DNA of 17,387 nucleotides from Pholiota molesta (GCA_014925825.1 JACGCK010000532.1:1-17387), one strand, 5' to 3'. Positions 1 to 9,553 are shown, counted from the stretch's first letter. The notes: generated from the letters alone by a model not told the origin. Translations and numbers: made by a program.

Positions 1-584
1 ATAAATAACATGGAAAGGCATTGAGATGGTTTGTGTGAGAAAGGTTTGATCTGATTTGGAGAACTGTGCTGAAAAAAAAAAATGTTATTAGGATAACAAA
101 GACAGGAATCGAAGCCGTGGGTAGCAAGAGAAGGACTATCATATGGTATGAGACTTGAGAGGTTTATCCCTGAGCACTGAGCCTGAGCAGTAATTTTGCA
201 GGGGTCGGGTAGCAGTAGTTTGGGCCTAAGGAGGCAATAGTAATGCCTGTGAATTTGCCGTGCATTCTAAAATTTAGTGATCGGAGCAATGGTGATGGGG
301 ATGTGGAAGAGCTGGTATGGCTTGGCAAGCTGTGAGTATAAAGACTGGAAGGTTTTGGAAGGAATCCGTACCATTGTAACCCGTCGTAATGCGCTATTTT
401 ATTCCTGTTTGCGACCCCATCCACTGCCCTATCTGTGACAATGTTGCTGTATCTTAGCAAGTGAGTAATCTATCCCATATCTTTATCTTTCATGTAACGC
501 ACACTAATTGAGATTATTTCCAACTCAGATCGTCATTTGTAATTTAAGCGCCCATAGATCATGGCATTGATTGTGCGCATCCGC
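1..584. other. AT-rich stretch with no recognised gene
   Basis: No supportable gene is seen in these 584 bases. A minus-strand open frame of 98 codons at 164-460 has no recognisable domain, no related frame elsewhere in the window and a low-complexity Ser/Pro segment, so I treat it as chance. A run of ten A sits at about 73-82. The first bases could be the tail of a gene outside the window, but no stop codon or splice pattern shows this. Confidence 0.5.
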
Positions 585-1260
585 CTCATTTCTACCACTC
601 TGCCTTTCATGCTTAGGTCAGTCCCAAATCAATTTTCCGAGTTCCTGTGGCTGTTAACCTGACACTTTATCAACTCTTTCGTTGTTGCCGCCTTTTGATA
701 TTCGGATTTCCGCGAGCAATACTATGTAAGTGATTTCGCTCTATTGTGGTGCATTGTTTTAAAATTAGAGATTTGGATTTCCGGCGAGATACCCTATGTG
801 CACTATCACATACATCTTGCTTCTACCACTCTGTCCGCTCTGCCCTTTCATGCTTAGGTCAGTACCAGAGCTTGGTTTGATTTGCATCTGGTACTCATTT
901 GGTGCTGAGATCAGTCCCCTACTTTAAATTTGATTTTCCGAGTCCCCGCGGCTATCGACGCAAGATCACGCAAGGTTACACATGTGATGCCTTGGTCAGT
1001 CCCAATGTTAGACTTGATTTTTCGAGTTCCCGTGGTTATCGATTCTTCTATTACTGCAGCCTCGAGCCTTTTAAATGTTAGATATGGTATGTGATTGATT
1101 CCGAACGTTTTATGTCATTGCAGTGCTGATTGTGCGGGTCGTATTCAAATTAGATATTTGGATTTCCCGCGAGCAAGGCTATTTAGTCTTGATGTAAGTA
1201 GTTTTGCTCTATTCCGGTGCGTTAGACGTTTGGTTTGGCCGCGAGATTGCCGTTATGGTC
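585..1260. repeat. Array of diverged short repeats
   Basis: Three degenerate sequence themes recur. The first is CTACCACTCTG followed by TTTCATGCTTAGGTCAGT, at about 591-627 and 820-864, with shorter GGTCAGTCCC-like echoes near 905 and 990. The second is TTTTCCGAGTYCCNGTGGCT, at about 635-653, 933-952 and 1018-1037. The third is GGATTTCCCGCGAG-like, at about 703-716, 773-788, 1159-1173 and 1229-1243, twice followed by a GTAAGT and a TCTATTNYGGTGC tail (about 726-755 and 1194-1222). The copies are diverged and interleaved rather than strictly tandem. No continuous reading frame runs through them and I recognise no mobile element. They may be decayed exon-intron units or an old satellite. Confidence 0.55.
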
Positions 1261-2011
1261 TCCGCAAGGTCTCCTTGTAAGTGATTTCCTATGTCTTCAG
1301 TGGTTTCAATCACAATTCCAGCCCAATTTTGACTTTTCACGAGTCACGACGCGGATGCCAGTCTTGTCATTGTCAAGTGTGCCAGTGTAGACAGTAAGTG
1401 GTTCTGACTTGACTTGACAACTTTTGCTTACCATGTCGTCATTAGGACTTGTGATTTCTTCCGTGTTTCCGTATGAATCTCGCGGTAAGTCCATACTGAA
1501 ATACTTGCAAAAGTGTTTGATTTAACTATTGGCCTTGCAGATAAAGATAATTGTGTCCGTTTCACATCTTGCGTGCAAAGTCAGTATTCTACTGGTGTTG
1601 ATGAGTCTAATCGGATTTTTGAAGATATTGCGCCTGTGTGCGACTTTCGTCAAGCGCACAGACGGCCGAATCATTGAAAACGAAATGGGACATACTCCAC
1701 ATTTCCGCGTCTTTTTACTTCATCACAGGAACTCAGCCGCAATTCCGTTTGTAAGTGTCTTGTAATTCATTTCATTGCAGACTACTAATTGGAGATACAG
1801 AGTAGGTAGATAGACGTGGGGTGCGGATAGCTTGCCCTTCGGGGTGGGCTAACCTCTGCGCGCACAGTACCAGAACCCGATTGCGCATTGCGACCTACGC
1901 TCATTTTAAAAAACGTACCTCCGTTTAGGCAATTTCAACACCCAAAATCGTCCTTTTCCCTCTGGATTCGCAACTAAAAGGACGTCATCAGCACCCAAAA
2001 TTTGAAGGCTA
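1261..2011. other. Non-coding stretch with intron-like signals
   Basis: No complete gene can be built here. Several splice-like signals occur on the plus strand: donors GTAAGT at 1277, 1394, 1495 and 1751, and acceptor-like TTGCAG at about 1534-1539 and 1775-1780. A segment of about 210 bases between the 1534 acceptor and the 1751 donor is bracketed like an internal exon, and joining it to a short upstream piece (about 1446-1494) gives a hydrophilic open frame. No upstream exon could be attached without a stop and no domain is recognisable. This may be a decayed or non-coding spliced transcript. Confidence 0.35.
1829..1850. other. UUCG-capped 9-bp hairpin
   Basis: AGCTTGCCC (1829-1837) and GGGTGGGCT (1842-1850) pair over nine positions around the loop TTCG, closed by a C-G pair. 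Three of the nine pairs are G-T wobbles, which pair only as G-U in RNA and on one strand only. C(UUCG)G is a known extra-stable RNA tetraloop. No snRNA or snoRNA box motifs were recognised around it, so its role is unknown. Confidence 0.45.
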
Positions 2012-2184
2012 CTCTACAAAATATGATACAGTAGTCAAGTAAGTACATCTACAAAAGAAAAGAAAAAGCTAATATACAGCGCCCATGTATACGTGCACAC
2101 ATCCAGCCCACACACCCAAACTCAACCGTGGCGACCCATCAACCAGTCCGACACCGCCCCATCCTGGGCAGCGCAGCAGCGCAA

Positions 2185-3674
2185 TCATACATCATCATCC
2201 ACCAAATCCCACTCATCGTCCTCCTTTGCGGCTTCTTCGATCCGCTCCCTCGCGATACCGCTCGTAGGATGGTTCACCCGCGTCACGCGCGGGTGCGAGG
2301 CAGGGTTCGCCGTCGTAGCCTGCAGGAGCTGGGCAAAGTCCAGCGTGAAAGAGGCTGGGGTAGGGGGCGATAGCGGCGGATACGTTTCGTGTGATTTTCT
2401 GGTAGATATTTACGCATCAGTCATTCTGTTGAGACTAAGAGAAGAACGCCGAACGCACCTCCCGAGTTCTGAGCTGCAGCAGACCATCCAGAGGTTGCTC
2501 AGCACGTCGCCGGCATGGCTCAGCGAGACGTCCACGCTCTGTGTATAAGCTAGGTAAGAGACGTTATACAGAAGCATCGACAGCGCGGTGGTGAACGACG
2601 ATTGCAGTGACGACGCCGGCGGGTCGGCCGAGACGACGGACGCCGCCAATGACGTCGAGTCGGCGACACGCGGGTGGGGCGACGAGTGTGTGCGCCGCGC
2701 AGAAACCGCAGAGAGCGGCGGCGCGGGCGCAGGGGAAGAGGAGAGGTGCAGTGGGTGCTTGGCGTACCATCGCGCCCACCCGCCGGTCTCCGCGCCCTTG
2801 ATCGCGCCGATCCACGGCTGGCCGACGCCGAGCTTCCCGCCTGTCCAGATTATCTCGAATGGAAGCTTTATGCCAAGATAGAACGTGAGCAACGAGAGGA
2901 AGTGGATGGTGTGCGTTAGCACGGCATTGATATGGTCCGGAGGGTATCCTGCACTACTTCATCAGACAGTGTTCAAGTCGTTAGAAGAGCACCACTCACG
3001 TCGCATGTCCCCTGGAACAGGCAGTATCAGGTCCCCAATCGTCCACTCGCCCTTCGTCCCTGCCTTGCCCCCGATGGGCGGCCGCCCACCGACCTCGACT
3101 ACGTGGAATACTTCGACGAGCTCCTGCACGAGACCTGAGCGCGCTCGCGCGATGGCCGTTGAGAGATTGAATAGGGCCTCGCTGTCGCGCGAGGGTGGCG
3201 GCGGGGACGACGTGCTGCTTGGCATGTTGGATGATATGTGCAGTTTCGCGGCTGAGATGCTTCGTCTTCGCGATGCGAGTGTCTCGCGGAGAGTTCGCAG
3301 TCTATCTCGTTCTTGTGGCACGTCAGACATACCCATGGACTGCGCGGGTAAGGGAACTCACTGCGCTCGTTCTCCTTCCTCAGCTTCGCAAGTCCGATCT
3401 GCAGCTCCTCCACTTGTCGTTCGCAAGCACTCAGATTCGCGCGAGATAGTCTGCCAGGTGCCATGGTCTCCGCGAGCGCCTTCTTGGCTTTCGCCACATG
3501 CTCATCTCGGTCTACAGCATAGTGCTGCGTTTGTTGTCCGAGATCGTGAATACTGACGAATGCGAGAATCGTGTCAATCAAAGGACGTGGCTAGGGGTTT
3601 GGAACGCACTGAGTCTTCAGGCAGTTTTCACAGTAGAATTGGCGCTGTTTGAGTTCGCATATCTTGCAGTCCAT
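2185..3674 (-). CDS. ATG14: Atg14/UVRAG-type autophagy protein (PI3-kinase complex subunit), five exons
   Basis: Exons on the minus strand are 3674-3610, 3552-3362, 3311-3000, 2948-2459 and 2398-2185, giving 423 residues with consistent phases. The protein starts MDCKICELKQRQFYCENC, with paired CxxC motifs (C3/C6 and C15/C18). A charged helical coiled-coil region follows at about residues 30-110. Next come a Ser/Pro linker, a segment containing PDHINAVLTHTIHFLSLLTF (about 193-212) and a KLPFEIIW motif (about 217-224). The acidic tail ends EDDEWDLVDDDV. This order fits the UV radiation resistance/Atg14 family, which in other eukaryotes binds the Vps34-Vps15-Atg6 lipid kinase and directs it to autophagosome formation. 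Introns are 50-60 bp; intron 2 ends in an unusual AAG. Separating Atg14 from the related Vps38 would need a tree. A 10-codon upstream ORF (3717-3685) ends 10 bases before the start. A near-identical paralogue lies at 9754-11262. Confidence 0.85.
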
Positions 3675-3680
3675 GAAGAA

Positions 3681-4766
3681 GAATCTACCGATGGGTGTGC
3701 CACTGCGGTATGGACATGGTATTGGCCGTCGTTGCGTATAATTACACGGTCACCGCGTGATGTTTTGGTAAGATTCGACTGAGTTTAAAATTGGGAGTGG
3801 CACTTGCCGCCAGGGCCGACAGGCTCGGCGCTCGATAACGGGGGAAGGCTATGGTTGAGGCTGGTCTGCCCTGAATGAGGGTCTAAGATCGGATCCCGTA
3901 TTTTACACTGGAAGGCTGCGAAGATTTGCCCCGAGACGCAAGCAGCGAAGTAGCCATTCGACGATAGATTGGTAACAAACGGGAATACTGCTAGAAAAGA
4001 CGTTTGTGACGTTTGGGATCCTGAAATCCAAAAGTTCGCTGAATTTAGAATCTGAGGCTCGACGAATGGCCAGAAGCAGAGTACTCGACAATGATGGGGA
4101 CTTTGGCATCTTCATTAGGTTACAGAACACATACTTATGTAGTTTTGATCTGAAGCTGTGTGAATGACAACCAACAAGTCAAACTCAGTTGAAACTCAGG
4201 ACGCTTGGACCTGGCCATTCAGCGCCCTCACTGCCACTGCCACTCAGAATGGATCCCCGATGATTCCAATGACTCGGGAGCATGGAGCCTGATTTGGTAA
4301 GTACGGAGTGGTACTTGCTGCCCTTTTGTTCGTCTCCTGTACTCTCCCCTCCCTTCCCCGCCCTTGTGCTTCAACGTCAGCCTCTGTCAGCTCGCGTTTC
4401 CCTCGGATCAACATCCCGCGTCGCCCTCCGCTCCGGCCTCCCTACCCACCATCTCCGTCCCGCATCGCCTCCGCCGTTCTCTTCGCCATCCATCCCCCTC
4501 GCCGTCCGCTCCAGCCTACACACCACCACCATCAGGTACGATGCAAAGCCGCGACGACTATCTATCTATGGGGGTCAAAAGCGACGGGCGCCGATGAGGT
4601 CTAGAGCACCGACGGGTACGTCCACATTGGAACCTACGGGTTCGACAACTCACCCACACGCTCATCACAGCGCCGCCACGGCGCCGACATCAACACGCCA
4701 CTCAACGCAGCAGCATCAGTCGCCAGTGTAGCGCAGGGTGGGCCGGCGAGCGCGACGACGACGTCG
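3681..4766. repeat. Upstream block identical between the two duplication copies (left)
   Basis: These 1,086 bases read the same as 11269-12354, with a constant offset of 7,588 and no difference found by eye. They lie directly upstream of the ATG14-like gene. No recognised gene is present. A 75-codon minus frame (3903-4130) and a 149-codon Pro/Ser-rich plus frame (4282-4731) are both unchanged in the other copy, so identity gives no evidence of coding. The last 263 bases (4504-4766) are a unit that in the right copy is followed by a second, diverged version of itself. The region must include the ATG14 promoter. Splice-like signals (GTAAGT at 4297, pyrimidine-rich tract to 4379) suggest that a transcript may also run on the plus strand. 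Confidence 0.85.
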
Positions 4767-5248
4767 AACTGCTTGATACCGAAAACTGCCTTCATGCGAC
4801 TTTCCAACGCGCCTGACCAGGGGAAGTCTTCTGTGGCATAGTTGGTACCTTGAGGATGCGCTTTGTCTTTGCCGTTTGCAAGGTTTTGGATACTTGAACG
4901 TCCCAATTCCTTTTCAAGCTTCGCCTTTTCCTGAAAACAGACATCTCGTCGGTTCTTAAGAGCAACAAGGTCCTCGTTGATGCCGGTGATCTCAGCCTCA
5001 AGGTCGGCGATGCGCGAACGGATGTGCCCGTCCTTAGGTGTATATGTTTGCTCAGAGTATGGGGCCTTGCTTGAGGTTCCGTTCCTGCCCTGCGATTGTT
5101 CTTGGTACCTGATCTGTTCCAATACACCTTCCAGCTATCCATGTAGATTAGTCGAACGGAAGTAGTCACGAAAATTGACGCGTACATCGTCCGACGCGAC
5201 GTGGTCGCTATCTTCGTAGAAATGTCGCGTCATCTTGGCCGCAGGCAT
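4634..5248 (-). pseudogene. Truncated N-terminus of a RecQ-type DNA helicase, fused to duplication sequence
   Basis: Exon 1 is 5248-5186 (21 codons). A 51-bp intron (5185-5135, branch-like CTAAT, ending TAG) leads to an exon starting at 5134. The second exon encodes a coiled-coil-like stretch (around RSRIADLEAEITGINEDL) and then a segment with EDFPWSGALESRMKAVFG ending GIKQF. In RECQ1-type helicases such a segment directly precedes the residues leading into the Q motif and Walker A motif. Here homology stops at 4767, exactly at the end of the duplicated segment. The frame continues 43 codons into unrelated duplication DNA and stops at 4634, giving a possible 187-residue chimera without helicase motifs. 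The rest of the helicase is not seen in the window. Assignment rests on the EDFPW region and is inference; other coiled-coil proteins are possible but less likely. Confidence 0.65.
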
Positions 5249-5478
5249 AGTTATAGTTAGAAAGAGCGCGTAATAGGTTGGTTTAATTGGTCATTAAAGC
5301 AGCAGTCAATGGTGGCATTGTGGTTCAAGAACACGACCCACAGTGAGATCAACAGGCAGGCTTCGGAGTCTCAAACAACGCGATTTCCCTCAGCTTGGAT
5401 TTGAATATTTCGAGCTCCGTTCCCTCGCTGATTCCTCGACTCTCAAGTCTCGGTCATACCTTTCCCTCTGTCTACGCT
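5249..5478. promoter_or_regulatory. Shared divergent promoter region (RecQ fragment / GPN2)
   Basis: This 230-bp gap separates the first codon of the minus-strand helicase fragment from the GPN2 start on the plus strand, so it must supply both promoters if both are transcribed. No clear TATA box is seen; the sequence just before GPN2 (about 5440-5478) is pyrimidine-rich, as is common near fungal transcription starts. The GPN2 frame is open upstream to about 5395 but holds no earlier ATG. Confidence 0.4.
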
Positions 5479-6600
5479 ATGCCTTTCGGAGAGATCGTCT
5501 GTGGGTCTCCAGGCAGCGGGAAATCAACATATTGCTATGGAAAATATCAACTTTTCACCGCTCTTAAACGCCCGATTTCCGTCGTGAACCTCGATCCAGC
5601 CAACGACTCTCTACCATATCCTTGTGCAATCGACATCTCTTCCCTGATAACCCTACAAGATGTCATGGACAAGCACGGGCTGGGGCCGAACGGTGGCATG
5701 CTGTATTGCATGGAATATCTCGAGGCCAACTTCGACTGGCTCGAGGAGCGGCTGAAGGAGTTGGGCGATGATGCTTATGTCCTGTTTGACCTCCCAGGCC
5801 AAGTCGAGCTGAGTACGAACCATGAAAGCGTGAAGCACATAGTAGAGAAACTGACAAAGCTCTCGTTTCGGGTATGTCCCTCTACTTTCTAGCCGGATAG
5901 GCCTTAACGGGTTCAGCTGGCTGCTGTGCATCTCTGCGATGCACATTACATCACAGATGCCTCAAAATATATCTCGGTCCTCCTCCTATCGCTACGCGCC
6001 ATGTTGCAGCTCGAACTGCCACATATCAACGTCCTTTCCAAAATAGATCTCATCTCACAATACGGAGATCTCGAGTTCAACCTCGACTTCTACACCGAAG
6101 TTCAAGACCTTTCCTATCTCGAAAACACCCTCGACGCAGCCCTACCTCCCCGTTTTGCTGCCCTGAACAAGGCGATGATTTCGCTTGTCGAAGACTACAG
6201 CCTCGTCGGGTTTGAGACGCTCGCCGTGGAAGACAAGAACTCGATGCTCAACCTCACGCACGCTATCGATAGAGCAACGGGCTACGTCTTCGTGCCACCT
6301 GCTGACTCGAACCAACCACCCGACACGATCGGACAGCATCACGCAGCACCTGCAACTCGTCCTAACACCTATGCTCTCTTCTCGAGCGCAGTGGCATCTT
6401 TAAAGGGGCCTGGAAGCGATATCAGAGATATACAGGAACGTTGGATCGACGCTAAGGAGGAGTATGATGCGTTCGAGAAGAGGGAATGGAGAAAGGAAGG
6501 TGAGATGGTGAGGGACGAAGCCGCGAGGGCTGGCAAAATAAGAGAAAGGAAGACGATGGGCCCCAAGGATGCTCCCAAGAATTCGGACATGCAATTGTAA
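5479..6600 (+). CDS. GPN2: GPN-loop GTPase 2
   Basis: Exons 5479-5871 and 5917-6600 are joined across a 45-bp phase-0 intron (GTATGT donor, CTTAAC branch-like site, TTCAG acceptor), giving 358 residues, close to the family's usual length. Walker A is GSPGSGKST (residues 9-17), followed by NLDPAN (37-42) and the family-defining GPN loop, LGPNGG at 68-73. The switch motif DLPGQ is at 104-108 and the base-recognition motif SKID at 172-175. EYLEANFDWL (79-88) and ELPHINVLSK mark the GPN2 branch rather than GPN1 or GPN3. The family acts in the cytoplasm with GPN1/GPN3 to assemble and import RNA polymerase II (and III), and is essential in yeast. The C-terminal region is charged and helical, ending at a single TAA. 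The start at 5479 is the first ATG in frame and places Walker A at the expected distance. It lies between the two direct copies of the segmental duplication. Confidence 0.95.
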
Positions 6601-6962
6601 TTCTATATTTTGACTGGTATGCTATTTCATTTTCATTCGGGGTTCATTCTGCTGAAACACTGAAAGTTCATAGATCATTGTATTTTAATCATATTAACCT
6701 CTTAGTTAATCAATACACGCTCGTGTATAAAATTCCTAATGCTAAAGCATCCTAAACGGGTTTTGTTTCGCACTTGATTACTGGCCAAGGGGAAGTCTAC
6801 TAGACGTGGGTTTGGTTCCTTATCGTCATATCTCACGCATGTCATTTAATTGGCCACATATATACCACGGTCAGTCTCATTCTCTCCAAGGTCCTTTGTC
6901 TCTCCACTGATCGTGTTTCCACCATCAACTGAACTTTGTTATAGCTCCAGCGCGCAGTCTTC
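6601..6962. promoter_or_regulatory. Intergenic region: GPN2 3' end and CoA-transferase promoter
   Basis: These 362 AT-rich bases hold no gene. The first part must contain the GPN2 3' untranslated region. A CATATATACC stretch at about 6855-6864, followed by pyrimidine-rich TCTCATTCTCTCC, is a plausible core promoter for the downstream gene, whose ATG lies about 100 bases on. Confidence 0.4.
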
Positions 6963-8989
6963 ATGGAAGGCTACTCCGTTCCACGAGAAGCGCAGAACGT
7001 CTTTCTCAACGGCATCATCTTCAACCCATTACATTCATCGGCCCCAGAAGAGATCAAGGAAGCTGCGCAATATATCGAATACATTGGCAGCAGTTCACCT
7101 TCAATCCCGATTAACTGGCGTTTCGCAGAAAGCATCGCGGCTCTGAAAGGCTTTGAAGGCGCAATGCTGAACGTCCTTCTCAAAAAAAAATATGGAATCG
7201 ACTACCAGGAAATTGGAATACATACGTACGTCCTGTGTCGGCCTCAAATTTGGACCCAACAAAGTTGGACGCTGAATCGTAGCCTATAGGGACCATGTTC
7301 AGCTTTTCATCATGTCGACCGCATTGATCGTGATAGACCCACAAGGAGCAAATATCGAGCGCTCTGAGGATCGCGATGCTTACGAAAAGTTCTACCCGAA
7401 TGGCGATTTCCACCGCGCCAGAGATGGCAGCCATTTCAAAGCCGCCACCACAAATATCTACAAGACTAAAGATGGACGGTATTTTCATTTGCACGGTCCG
7501 TCAGCCATGGCATGCTTCATCTCCGTATATGTCCTTAATGAAAATCCGATCAATTGCCTACAGGGGGTATGAACCCTGCGATATCACAACAGGCCTTGGG
7601 GCTCGACCCAGCTAGCGAAGTGCCAACCTGGGAGGAGGCATGCGCCGTGCATCAGGAGAAGGTGGTCCAGCACACCGCCGCGGAGCTGGACACCCTGCTG
7701 AACGAGGTGCACAGACAGGCCGCGACGGTCTGCTGGTCCGCGCAGGAGTACAAGGAGAGCGAGCACGGGCGGGCCAACGCCCACGTCGGGCTGTTCGAGG
7801 TGCACCATGTGCCGAATCCCAAACAAGCGCCCGACTGGTGGACGCCCGTCGACGGACACACCTCCCCCGCGCGGCCGCTGTTCGGCTTGAAAGTCCTCGA
7901 TCTGACGCGCATCATCGCCGCTCCTGCGCTAACGCGCGACCTCGCGGAGCTCGGTGCCAGCGTGCTGCGCGTCACCTCGCCCAATGTGCCCGATATGACG
8001 CATTTCCTCGCGGATACGGGCTGGGGGAAATGGAATGCGCATTTGGACTTGACCAAGGCGGAGGATCGGGCCAGGCTGCGGGAGCTAGTCGAGGAAAGTG
8101 ACGTGGTGGTTGACGGGTATCGTCCTGGCGTGATGGAGAAATGGGGTTTTGGGAAAGACGATATCCTGGATATGTTCAAAGACAAGGAAAAAGGCGTTAT
8201 ATATGCTCGTGTAAACTGCTATGGATGGAATGGGCCCTGGTCATATAAAGCTGGCTGGCAGCAAATCAGTGATGCGGTAAATCTCATCTCATATTTAAAT
8301 CATAGATTACTTACTTTCGTGGCCGATTTACCCTCCCAGAACTGCGGGATATCCCTTGAATACGGAAGAGCCTTGGGAACTGATGAAGCACTCAATCCAG
8401 TCTTTCCGAACGCTGATTTCTGGTTAGCATCGCTTTCCTATCTGCTAAGCTCGGAAGAAGACGGTTGAAGCTGAAATGCCAATTATTCATTATAGCACGG
8501 GTGTAGCGGGCGCGACTGGTGTCTTGCAGGCTATTATTGAACGATCAGAAAAAGGAGGCTCCTATGTGGTCGACGTAAGCCATAAATCTAAATCTCATTT
8601 TTATCTTTTCGCTGACCATACACGCTATATTTCAGGTCGCTCTCAATTATTACAATCAATGGCTTGTCAACTCTTGCTCGACTTATCCCCCCGAGGTCTG
8701 GGATGCGCTTTGGGCATCATATGGATGTCCACTCCTCCAGCACACCGATAACAACTACAGAGTGCTCCCTATTTTTGTGCAATTGTTGATGCAAAACAAT
8801 GCCCCTTCCTTCAATCCCATTTTCTTGGAAACGCGCGATAATAAAGCGATAGGTGTTCCTGTCGGGGCTGTTCAGCCTATTTTTATTTTTGCCCAGCAGT
8901 TAGTCAAACCGCGATTCAATATCGGGTCTAGAGGAAATGGCGCAGACAAACCAAGGTGGCCTGAGGATCTGCTTACGGAAATTATCTGA
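6963..8989 (+). CDS. CoA-transferase family III (CaiB/BaiF-like) protein, six exons
   Basis: Exons are 6963-7225, 7290-7495, 7564-8276, 8340-8422, 8496-8574 and 8636-8989, giving 565 residues with all phases consistent and introns of 61-73 bp. The N-terminal part contains NWRFAESIAALKGFEGAMLN (about residues 51-70), then TNIYKTKDGRYFHLHG just before exon 3. The main CoA-transferase III domain begins at GLKVLDLTRIIAAP (264) and continues through DVVVDGYRPGVMEKWGF (from 336) and NCYGWNGPWSYKAGWQQISD (374-393). It carries on through FPNADFCTGVAGATG across intron 4 and GGSYVVDVALNYYNQW across intron 5. Family members move CoA between carboxylic acids or racemise 2-methylacyl-CoA; the substrate here is unknown. 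The layout matches a large agaricomycete subfamily as I recall it. The position I align with the catalytic Asp is Gln389. Nothing nearby suggests a pathway. Confidence 0.9.
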
Positions 8990-9553
8990 CAACAATCGCT
9001 GCCGTTTTCGAATTATCAATCGTGGGCATCGAGATCTTGAGAATGCGATATTTTTGTTTGTCTTGGGGTTTATTTTCAAAATGTTGTAGTACTCTCTGGT
9101 AACTTTTTGTCTGTAATATAGGTGGAATGTCATTCATAACCATCTACTTCGGATTCCCAACAATCAGTATACAGACTAATCATTCTCCTCCTTTCAAACG
9201 ATAAATGATCCAAAAGGACTAAAATTACATTTGAGGCAAATTTTGTGATGACCGCTGAAAACACATCTGATTCCATATTACTTAGGCACTCGAACGCTTT
9301 CTTTACACCTTCAAAGCATTCGAGGCCGATTGTACGAAGAAAACTATTATATTACGATGCCCACCCGATGTAGCTTCCTCGCCAATGCTGAAGAACGCAA
9401 TTTGTCCAAGTCCAATATCGGGTATACGAACGGCAGACAAGCGCCACGGGCGCCTGCCACTCGAGAGCGCCAACAAAAGGTATAGACGACACGCTTTCAG
9501 GCAGGATATCTGGGCCAAAGCAATTGAATCCCGATAGCAATGTATGCGACTAG
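8990..9553. other. Intergenic stretch after the CoA-transferase gene
   Basis: The first part is the AT-rich 3' flank of the CoA-transferase gene. From about 9300 to 9540 a slightly more GC-rich patch carries open frames on the minus strand (for example 9303-9608, reaching into the duplication). None shows a recognised domain or a partner copy elsewhere in the window, so I do not call a gene. It could be a fragment of one displaced by the duplication. Confidence 0.4.

Larger units (their letters stand above)
2012..4766. repeat. Segmental duplication, left copy
   Basis: This 2.75-kb segment recurs in direct orientation at 9554-12354. Homology opens with CTCTACA followed by AAATATGATACA (2012 in this copy, 9554 in the other) and ends at GACGACGACGTCG (4766 and 12354), after which the flanks are unrelated. 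The segment contains an ATG14-like gene on the minus strand and its upstream region. Divergence is uneven. The first roughly 100 bases have small indels, the exons differ by about 2-4%, introns 3 and 4 differ in length, and 3681-4766 appears identical to the other copy. The different outer flanks argue against a simple assembly error. Confidence 0.9.

Noticed and set aside
2093..2548. Plus-strand open frames of 80-220 codons across both ATG14 copies (for example 2093-2548, 2885-3556 and their partners on the right)
   Set aside because: They lie opposite the exons of the minus-strand gene, cross its introns and have arginine/proline/serine-rich shadow composition. The minus-strand model explains the substitution pattern as mostly synonymous.
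3903..4130. 75-codon minus-strand frame, unchanged at 11491-11718
   Set aside because: The whole surrounding 1,086 bp is identical between copies, so conservation is not evidence of coding, and no domain is visible.
4282..4731. 149-codon Pro/Ser-rich plus-strand frame, repeated at 11870-12319
   Set aside because: Low complexity, several overlapping frames equally open, intron-like signals inside, and no recognised family.
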